Source: Daphnia carinata
Taxonomy: Eukaryota; Arthropoda; Branchiopoda; Diplostraca; Daphniidae
Reading direction: 5' to 3'
Assembly: GCF_022539665.2 (NCBI RefSeq)
Contig: NC_081333.1
Span: forward strand, 12,212,971 to 12,276,970
DNA length: 64,000 bases
Numbering within the stretch: the first letter of the stretch is position 1; the number at the start of each line of letters is the position of its first letter. Positions 54,901-64,000 of this stretch are shown piece after piece. A program made the translations under genes and the position numbers. The notes beneath the pieces are model-generated. The model had not been told where the DNA came from and searched no databases. It saw nothing but the letters and a program-made list of their open reading frames with translations.

Positions 54901-55502
54901 GTCCGTTTCTCTCTCTCTCTCTGTGCGTGTGTGCCATAGTTTCAGGTGCCATCCGGAATTCCACCGGTGGAGGAGTTCCATGCGGATGCCCGTCTTGTTG
55001 TTTGGCGGCTCGTCCCGGTCCTCCTCCCAATGTTTATGCGGGGCCAACGGGCGGCGGCGGCGGCGCGGGTTGGATGAACCAACATTGGAGTCCTCCGGCC
55101 GGCGCCACCGCCTCTTCCGCCGGATTCAATTACGCCCCACCACAACAGCAACAACAGCAGCAACAACAACAACAACAGCCCACTTACCAGATGGCCGCTT
55201 TTCACAATATCGATCCGCAACAGCAACAACCGCAACCGCAGACGGTGATCAATAGGCGCCGGAAGCGTTCACCCGAAGTGATTCCATCGTCTGGTGGTGG
55301 CATGTCTACCACGTCCGATAAAATGCAGCGACTCTATTCGACGGCCCAATGGATGCCGAATCCATCGTCGATTCAGGCCGCGGCCGAAGCGGCTTTTGTG
55401 GCCGCTGCAGCCGCTGCTGCGGCCGCCGCAAGTCACCGTTACGTCACGTCCTCACCAGCCTGGATGCATGCATCCGCTCAGCCTCTCAAGTTTCACTGCT
55501 GA
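51972..55502 (+). CDS. Gln/Ser/Ala-rich protein, paralogue B (possibly Corto/Ccf-like)
   Basis: Two coding exons, 51972-52977 and 54946-55502, with a phase-1 intron of 1.97 kb in the same relative place as paralogue A; 520 residues. The start MSALCAFPPLIPAGGGV matches A. The conserved block at about 223-269 reads SLSVDPKKDYSAPLHVDCSV then EYDLPRIVRPPPGAQPLLIL. A Cys-rich patch (GGGVPCGCPSCC) opens exon 2, and MAAFHNI matches the end of A, after which B carries an extra tail with RRRKRSPEV (likely nuclear signal), an Ala run and a final PAWMHASAQPLKFHC. Gln runs of 9 and 12 residues are present. Function unknown; a chromatin or transcription role is inferred from composition and the tentative Corto resemblance. 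Confidence 0.82.
52978..54945 (+). other. Intron of paralogue B
   Basis: Donor CGA|GTAAGTC at 52978 and acceptor agtttcag ending at 54945. It is AT-rich with many homopolymers; no nested gene was accepted. The open frame 53912-54442 lacks any family feature. Confidence 0.7.
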
Positions 55503-58500
55503 AAAAACAACAATGTTTTGATGGAATCGCCATTCCCTTTTTTTCACCCGACCATATTTTTTTTTCTTTTGTTAGGCGGCCGCCATGTTTTTTTTTTCTT
55601 TGTCAGCGACGTTTTTCCTCAGAAAACAAAACAAAAAAAAAATAGTTTTTTTTTTTTCAAAATCAAAGGCTGATTACTGTGTTAGTTGGTTTCTCTTTCA
55701 ATGTGATGCTTATTCCGTTTTTTTTTTCATTCTTTTTTTTCAAAACTTTTTAATTCCTTGAAACACGCCCCGTTTTACCCAAACACTTCGGATTCCCGCA
55801 TCAGTTTTTTTTTTTAAATATGTGTGTTTGTGCGTGTGTGTGTTATCCTTGTCGTCCATCAGCAATCCAGCGTCATCGAATCATCCTACCCTCATTTTTT
55901 TTTTTTTTTTTTAAAGAACCCATATTTTTTTTTTCTCTCGTGTGTTTTATCGTCCACTAGTTTGTGAGGGTAGGAATCAAGAGGAAAATTTTGTTTTTGG
56001 ATTTTCGGCGCTGGATTTGTCATTTTCATTCACGAAAAAAAAAAAAAGAAGTGGGAGAAAACGACAACATTCTTTTTCCGTTTCCCTGTTTTGTGTGTGT
56101 ATGAAACGAAACAAGCGAAAATCCCTTTCCGGCTTGTGTCCGATTGTTATAGGCTCATTTGTCAACGCGAAAATGGCGGCCTACACACACACACGACAGA
56201 CGTGAAACTCTAAAAAAAAAAAAAAAAAAAAGGGAAAAAAAAAACTTTATATCTCTGACGTGCCTCTTCTATACATAACATACTACAATTTTTACCACAT
56301 AGGTCTATATATACATAAATATATATATCTATATATCTATTTTCGAATGTTTTCAAAAAAAAGGAAACCCATTTTTAGTCGAGTTGTAAAAACTGGAGAA
56401 AAAAAAACAAATTTGGACGACTCGTTTCTTTTTTCCCCGTCGTTGTTTCTCATTTCCTTGTCGTCATCCTACTTTCCACCCCACGTTTTTTTTTTTTTGT
56501 CTTTTGATTCACGCATATTTATGAGTTTGAATGTTGCATAGGAAAACGCGGGCTGGCATTCAGCTACGCTGTCTTTTTTTTTTCCCCGTGTGTGTGTGTG
56601 ACTTTTTGTGTGTGTATGACGAAAAAATAATTTTTTTTTTTTTTTCGGATCCTTTTGCTAGTCCTTTGAATTTTACACGCCATCTTTTCTCACCTGGAAT
56701 GAGGAGGGATGCACCCCCCCATGTTATTTTCTGATGTCACACGCGTTTTCTTCTTTCCCTCTTTTTTATTGTTTGATCCTCAGGGGCCGTGTATTTTTGG
56801 ATGTGTTCGGTCGTCTTTTTTTTTTTTGTTTTTTTAATGCGATTGCAGTATTCGTTTTTGTTTTTTTTTGACGAAGACAGTCTTCCTGTTCGATCAGTTG
56901 AACCTCCTTGTATGTTTTCCCTTTTTCTTTTTTGAAATGTAGGAGATGCAAAAAAAATTGACAACAGAAAAAGAAAAATGGGTTCATCGAACGTGCGGGC
57001 AAAGTCACGTGACTAGTCGCATTTCCCCTCCCCCTTTCCTTAAACGGAACACACACACACACACACACGCTGGAAAAAAAAAGTCTTTTACACACGGAAA
57101 TGGAGGGAAATATTTTTAGCCTTTAAATATAAAAGAAATTCCTAAAAATTAACAAAAAAAATATAATTTTTTCTTTTTTTCTGATATGGTCACGATGGAT
57201 TTTGCTCCTTTCCGATACATCATTTTCAATAGCGCTTATATTTTCATTTGTCCCCCCCCCTCTCTCTGTGTCGTTGTAAAATCAATCAATTTGTGCTTGT
57301 AACTGTGATATATTAAAAAAGAAAGAATTGATCGAGTTTTTTTTTTTTGCTGGATTGGCCCCCCCCCTCCCTCATCTCTTGTGTGTGTGTGTGTGTGTAT
57401 GTGAATTAAACAAAAAACACTACATCTTTAATATGGATCATACACGATTATTTTTCATGTCAAGAGACGCTTTTTTTAATTTCTTAAAAAAAAAAAAAAA
57501 AAATGGGGCAACATCTTTGCGATACAGTGACTCTCTTTGAAACAATGTGTACACACGAGTGCAGTCTCTCTTAGTAACTGAATTTTTGTTGGCAAAAGGA
57601 ATAGGGCGAGGTCTGATAACGCAGTGGACAAGGGTCACATATAGTCTCTCGACACGATAATGTTTCTGAGGCGGGGGAAAAAGAAAAGATTGTGAAAGTC
57701 ATTAGCGATGCAGTGCCACTTGAAAGCTGTCTACGTCTGCAAAAGGATAAATAAAGGTGGTAGATCAACACACGGTCTATAGAAAATGTGGCACCGCGCC
57801 CTATTTTCTTATTTTTGCCACCCAGGTGCTATTTGTTGAAAACACGTCGAGTTCTTTTTTTTTTTTTTTTTTTTGGAGAAAACATTTTTTTCCAGCAGGG
57901 TCGTCGAACACATGGACTTGCTAATGAAAGACACAGCCGATTTCAAACACACACACAAAAAAAAAACATTGGCTGCATAAGGTAAAAAAAAATAATTGAA
58001 TTTAAAAAGAAAAATGAAATTTTTTTTTTTTTTTTTTCCAAAAAACTTCCGGCTGTTTTGGAATTGATGTGCGTGTGTGTGCGGAATTCCAGATGGACTG
58101 CTGGAACAACGGGAAGAATTAGGTTATTCATCAACTTGTGTGTAGGGTTTCTCCGGGTTCTTATTTATACATCCCCTTTTTCGGAAAACAAACAAAGTAG
58201 AGATAGACACAAAGACTTTTTCTTTTTTTTTGTGCGGAAAATTCTCCAGTAAAAAAACAAAAAAAAAAAAAAACAAACAAAAGTTTCGTCGCTAACACGC
58301 AAGCTGAATCGATCAATATCTCGGTGACAAACAACCCTCCTCCACGTCTTATGGCTCGATCTTATCATCCGCAGCCCCTGGTCATTTTCTCTTTAGGTTT
58401 AAGAAAAGGGGAAGTTGATCGAAAATGATGTCCTTCCATCGTTTGGAACAATTGAGGAAATGTAATTTTTTTTCTCAAAAAAAAAAAAAGTGAGGACAAA

Positions 58501-59810
58501 ACGTGTAAAAATGTTGTTTCAAAGATGCAAATCAATGGACGTCTTTTTTTATGTCTTTACAATATAAGGAAGTAGCTCATTAAAAATCCAGCTGAATAAG
58601 GAAGAAAATGATTCGTCTCTTTCTCTGTATATTATTTATCTGATTGGGTGTACCGTTCCCTCTCTCTCTTCCGTCTGTGTATACGCAAGAGTGGCGGCGG
58701 CGAGATTGAATGAAATTCAGTTAGTTGCATCGCCTCCAGCGCCGTTTCTCTGTTCCATCCACTAACCCTCCCAAACATGGTCGTGTATTTTTTTTTTTTT
58801 TTTTTCAATTCGTTATCAAAAACAACAATAGACGTTTTAAATCTTTTTTAAAAGAAAGAAAAAATAATGTTAAAACAAACGAAATTGTTAAGAAACATTG
58901 GTGAATATTTGTTACATCATTCACGCACACACCAAACGTATTTCTTTCAAAAGATTGTGCTCATCCACTTGTACTTTTTCCAGGCGTATCTCTTTTTGTG
59001 TTCCGACTGCGAAAGAGGAAGGGGAGTGTACATAGCAGATGCCCTTTTTTTTTCAATGTGTCAAAGAAACTTATTGTATACGTTACGACCTCCCCCCCCC
59101 TAAAGTCCGATTGAGAGAGGATCTCTGTTTAGTGTCCTAAAACTTGATGGATTTTCCATTTGAAAAAAAAAATACCAAGTTGATTCAATTGGTTTCATTT
59201 TTTTTTTAAATGTTTCCTCGTTTTCTAATTTTCTTTACAACATCATGAAAAGAGAGATTCTATCCAAACTTTCCACAATTAACGTACATACACACTTCAT
59301 ACAGCAATTAAAAGTTATACGATCTCTGAAAACGTAGGCCATTTTCTTTGACTGAAACGACACGTACCCGGTAAACTTTGCGCTAAATGTCGTCCCACCT
59401 GCTAATAGACTTAAAAATTAAGTTGGATGAACACGTACGTTTTTCTCGAAAATTGTAACTGTGTGTGTGAGACACAAAGACTTCAACCTTAACCTCCGCA
59501 ATGTCACGTCTGCTGTTGTAATCACCTTTGTCACTCGGCACCAACTTGTAGTGATTCTTGACGTCTCTCATTTCCTGCTTCAACAATGTCCGCTCATTTT
59601 TCTCCAAAAATTAAATTTGGATTTCAAACATTTGATTCCGACAGCTGCGAATGAAGTTTATCTAAGAGTTTGGACGATTGATCGTGATCGATTGCTTAGA
59701 AACCGGTTATGTGGGAGGGAATAAAAAGCAAAGTTTTTCATGTTCCATCTTTTTGAATTTCTTTTTTTAAATAGACAGAAAAAAAAAAGTGATCTCCATT
59801 TTGTGTGTAG
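55503..59810. other. Paralogue B 3' UTR and gene-poor flank
   Basis: No exon seen. Homopolymers and CA/TG repeats (for example ACACAC at 57049-57068 and TGTGTG at about 57381-57398) dominate. Candidate AATAAA-type signals exist but none stands out. Confidence 0.45.
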
Positions 59811-59971
59811 AATTTCCTGAGAATTTCCAGCTGGATAATTCCGTACCACAGCCTCTCTCTTCTCACATAACACGCATTGAACAGCAGTGTGTGCACAAAG
59901 GAGAGAACCTAGCAGCTCGTGTGATCCGTGAAGCATATCAACATGGTTCAAATATCCTCAACGCACACTAT
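59811..59971 (+). CDS. Candidate isolated coding exon, unknown gene
   Basis: 161 nt between a good acceptor (ttgtgtgtag) and donor (TAT|GTGAGTATA), open in one frame with protein-like composition (ITRIEQQCVHKGENLAARVI, AYQHGSNILNAHY), likely helical. No partner exon was found to either side and no family is recognised. It may belong to a gene continuing beyond the window, or be chance. Confidence 0.25.
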
Positions 59972-60476
59972 GTGAGTATACCCTCCCCCGAAGAAGCCTC
60001 TTGTATATATCCCCCTCTCCGCTTCTTCTTTTTTTTTTTTGGGTGTGTCTGTTGTACACAACTTTTTTTTTTTCCACTCGCCCTTTATGTACATAAAAGA
60101 CTTGCTAGAAAATAAGGGACAGCAAAACTTGTATAATATTGATGTATTATATGTATTAGATATGAGGAAAATAACAAGTTATATAAAACCGGTTTTTTAC
60201 TCTTGTCGATCTTGTTTTGGATTCTTCCGGCTAAGGAAAAACATGATTGTTGCCTTTCAGGTGATTTTCAATCTCCTATTTTTTTTTTTAGATAGGAAAA
60301 ACAAAAAAAAAAAGAGTTCAAATTGGACGTGACATTTATAAAACATCCGATACGTCTTTTAAAAGATTTGGTACGATGCCAAGTCATCCCACTTTTTATA
60401 CACTGATTCAAAACCTTTGCTTTCAAATTTGTTCAAGACCTTGCGATTTCTTTTAAAAACAACCAACGTTTTTTTT

Positions 60477-60628
60477 TCATAACAAAAGGTTGTTAAACAA
60501 AAGAATTTTGGACATTCTTTTCTCATTCGTCATCTTCGTCACAGTGGCCTGGCTATTATTATTTAAGTATTCCACGTTTGCGAGCCGATCCTCACGTCTG
60601 GCGTCGGTGGCTGGCAAATATTGAAAGT
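60477..60628 (-). CDS. Candidate terminal exon, unknown gene
   Basis: On the minus strand, acceptor cgcccttttttcag is followed by an open frame of about 50 codons ending in TGA (FQYLPATDARREDRLANVEY ... MTNEKRMSKI). The polypyrimidine tract is excellent and the composition protein-like. No upstream exon was identified; any such gene would extend to the right, possibly out of the window. Confidence 0.25.
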
Positions 60629-63600
60629 CTGAAAAAAGGGCGAGTGTGTGTATATCTTTTAAAGACAAGACACATGGCCAGCTAAAAAAAAAAAAAAAGG
60701 GCCTGCGAAAGAAATACAAGATATATAAATACACCGACAGAGCGTTAAAGAAATGGAGGAGGTTGACAATGGCCAGACTCTTTGTTTGTCAGCTGCCAGC
60801 AGTTGTATAGCCGAGTCTGAGTGAGGGAGAGAGCCATTACTAACGACCAGAGCAAATCTTGGAAAGCTTTGCTAGGGGTCCCCCTTCCCTTTTTTTTGTG
60901 TGTGCCTGGAACAAGAGACGATGGGGGCCCCAGCATCAGAAGTTTTCGGGGGAGGTGGACTGTGACACTGGCACATTGCAGACGGGGGTTAGTGGTAGGG
61001 GGTAGTAGAATATATATATTTTTTGAAATCAGACAGAATCTCTAGCGATAGGGGAAGGGCTCAATCACACACTCACGCGACCGTGAAACACAAAAAAAAA
61101 AAAACACATCCCTCTGGCATCTAACGTTTTTTTTTTAATGCGAAAATCTTTTTAAACGTATTTCATATTGACAATGTAACACAATTTTTTTTTTCGGCCA
61201 ATAGGAAAACATCTTGTATGTGTGGTCCAGTAGATGATTCTTCCGCACGTTGGTTCTTTGATATTTCCGGAAGAACCTTTTTTTTTATTTTTTAAAGGGA
61301 CGTACAAATTCCTGCCGGATGAATAGAGACAAAAAAAAAAAGAGTCTCTTGACGGACGACTAGACCCGCAGCGTTTTATTACTTTCTACATATCAAAGAT
61401 GTTGGGAGGGGGGGGGATCTTTGTTCGAGGGTCTAAACGACATGGTGGCAAGATGGATGAGGGTTTTGCAGATATCTAAAAAAAAAAAATGCCTTTTCTT
61501 TCACAAGTCATTTTTATGAGTCCAATATGTTTCCAATAAATGGTTGCTGTTTAGAGCCGTGAACAACCAGCGTTCGTGATTGCCTCTTTTGTCAGGCCAA
61601 AATGGCGTCAGAGATGACCCGTTTTTTTTTTTTTGTATAGTGATTTCCATTTGGAATAGACTTCACCAAAGTTCCCCATTTTTACAAAATCAGCTGATGA
61701 TTGAGCGAACCCAAAAGCTTCTTCAATTATTAATATGCATTATTCTTTTATTTTTGACATCCGCTCCCCTCTTTCTGGAAAAACTCTTCAAATTGCTAAT
61801 CATTGAGGATCGTTAACTCGAAGGAAACGAGAGGGGGTATACGTACATGGGCCCCCTCATTAGAAAACATTCGAAAATTTGCCTAAGAATGTATTTAGAA
61901 AAAATACGTTGAGTTTTAACTTTAATGTTTTACCCACAAAAGATGTAGACCAAGGGTGGAGTTTACTGACTACACCTTTGAAAAACATTTTCCATCTCAC
62001 GTTCAGCCTTTTGAATTGATGTAGGACGTGCGACAGTAACGCAGACGGGATATTTCCTCCATTTATAATAAATGAGAATAATGGGAGGCCGATAAGTGAG
62101 GCTAAGGAAGAATGAACAACTGCTGTGCTGAAAGGGAAAAAAAATAGGATACGATCCAGCACGTACACGGATGGTGGGAGGGGGAAGGAAATAAAAAATT
62201 GGGGAGGGAGAGAGAACGGGGGGGGGGTGTCCATTAATTCTACTTTTTTCGGGCTCCGGCATCGAATGATAAGCAACGGAGAGGGGTGGCGGTGTAGGGG
62301 CGGAGTACACACACACACAGGTCAATAAATCGATATACCTTTTATTGTGCTATTGCATGTGTCGTGTTGTTCGTCAGCAACTACGTAGATGGTGGAACAA
62401 AACAAAAAAAAAAGTCAGGGCCAGCTGGATTGCCCCTGTCGATTGCCACAGACTCGGCAATTAACGTACATACGAAAACTTTTATGACCATTGTTTCTTG
62501 TCGTCTTTCGAATTTTTCTTTTGAAGGGGAGGGATTCAAAACTTTCCATTCGTAACAGATGAAGTATATGCAGATGACCACAATTTGAAACTTGTCAGAT
62601 TTCTCCAAATATTTTTTTGTTTATTTCCTGCGCGGATGGATGTCTGTTGTTCGATTGCGTAACGGTAAAATCCTTTTACGACAGTTGTCATTTGGGCATC
62701 CGGAGTATCAAATGTGGGGGATTGTCCATTTTCAATACAGTCCGAGTGTATTGCACTACTTTGTATCAATTCAAAGTCCGCAATCAATAAAACACGAGGT
62801 CTAATAAAATTGTCGAACAAAATCCATTGTTCCAGGAAAAATGCTGTCTAAAATTAGACACATTTCTTCCAGACTACATCCTTCAAGAAAAAGGTTGATT
62901 AGGAATTGGAGCGAAAGATGAGCTGTCGTCTACAGAAAGTGCAAAAAGAGGCGTTGCCCGGATAAAGAAATTCAATACATCAAAAGATAAAGGAATATAG
63001 ATGAGATGGGTCCTGACCGATTGGAGCGAATGGACGCCGCATTAAAGACGACGGGGTTCCACCCCCTTGGAAAGAAAGCTTTTTTTTTTTGTACCGTCAC
63101 AGTGGCTGACGTTAGCTGCCATGAAAAGAAGAAACTAATATATCAAAAGAACTTTGGCCCCCACTTTAGGGAGCAGCCAACTTGAAAATCCTTTTCGTGC
63201 TTTTTCTTTCCCTCTGTCCTTTTAAATTTTTCTTGCTGCACCAGCTCTCACGTGTCTATAGACCAGAGAGTTACAATGCACTTTTCTTTAAATAGTAAGT
63301 AACACCATGGCTCTTTTTTCAACAAACAATTTTAGCTCTAAAAGCTTTTTTTTTTTATTTGGATGGGGGGTGAAATGTGTTGGGGTATTAATCTGCATTT
63401 TCATGTTGAAGATGCACACCTTTAAGCTGATGCTTGTCAAATATTCGGGGGGACTATCTCTTTTGCATTTCTGAATTCTCGAGACGCTTCTTGTAACACG
63501 AGGCAATTAACGAAGGAAGGGGAACTTTGTCCCGAACTAATTGACACGACGTCATTGACGCTATTCCAGTTGTGTAGAACGATGACTTGATGTTGAAGGG

Positions 63601-64000
63601 GGTTTTCGTGAGAGCGACGTGATGGAGTTAATCAACTCTGACAGATTTCTGTGTTATACGAATCCACTTTCACGTACATCAATCGAAAATGGCAATCATT
63701 TCCACGTGTCGATTAAAACCGGAATTTTTTTTTCAAACAAAAAAAGAATTGATGTACACACAACGTTCCACTTGTGTGTTCCAACATTTTTTGGGGTTTT
63801 TTCTCAAAGTCATTAAAAGTTGGAGCGGTTTCTCAGAAAACTCGTTACACTTAAAAATAACGTATCCCTAATTTGCGAGAAAGAAAGTTATTGTTCGTTT
63901 TTTGTTTTTCATTGTCGGCGTAGTTCTTTCCTGCCCCGACGTTTGTTTACATTTTAACTGAGTCATTCGATTCAACGATAGACGAATCTCTTTTAAAATA
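60629..64000. other. Gene-poor right end
   Basis: Only short open frames with homopolymer-derived residues. A/T and G runs are frequent (for example G9 near 61408). I see no RNA gene, no mobile element and no complete gene here. Confidence 0.45.

Noticed and set aside
59383-59607. Minus-strand 74-codon frame
   Set aside because: Protein-like in part, but no usable start or splice context could be tied to a gene; left out as unsupported.

Overview
This is eukaryotic nuclear DNA: split genes, mostly short introns with GT..AG borders, AATAAA signals, long A/T homopolymer runs and no prokaryotic operon structure. Protein relationships (a Sima/HIF-type bHLH-PAS factor, an ATF3-type bZIP, arthropod-like ATP synthase coupling factor 6) together with compact introns suggest an arthropod. 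A branchiopod crustacean such as Daphnia is my best guess; that is inference, since no database was searched.

Layout. 1.4-8.8 kb (+): a 16-exon PLEKHH/MAX-1 type PH-PH-MyTH4-FERM gene with an apparent one-base frameshift in its FERM exon. 9.7-10.55 kb (-): COX19 and PPCDC, separated by only 5 nt, in a bicistronic-looking arrangement. 10.7-16.7 kb: a repeat island made of a ~345-bp tandem array bordered by AAGCCCG palindromes, then a ~4.5-kb inverted repeat. The arms of the inverted repeat carry decayed multi-exon gene copies and meet at tRNA-like sequences. 17.3-23.5 kb: a compact housekeeping block with NIPSNAP (+), ATP synthase coupling factor 6 (-), a MacroD-type macrodomain hydrolase (+) and Arp2 (+). 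Arp2 has two candidate in-frame microexons at the D-loop.

24.2-26.8 kb (-): an ATF3/JDP2-like bZIP gene with a clear TATA-Inr-DPE promoter and upstream CCAAT and CRE-like sites. 30.2-34.9 kb (-): HIF-1 alpha in 12 coding exons, reconstructed with every exon junction in phase. 38.4-41.5 kb and 52.0-55.5 kb (+): two tandem paralogues, each with two coding exons and the same phase-1 intron, encoding Gln-rich low-complexity proteins that share a ~45-residue conserved block. The ~10 kb between them and the last ~8.5 kb of the window hold long poly(A)/poly(T), poly(G)/poly(C) and dinucleotide runs. They contain only weak exon candidates.

Functionally the left half is mostly metabolic, mitochondrial and cytoskeletal. 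The right half holds stress and developmental regulators (ATF3, HIF-1 alpha, the paralogue pair) spaced by large non-coding regions that probably contain regulatory DNA. Exon coordinates come from reading splice consensus, phase and family similarity by eye; transcript data would be needed to confirm them.
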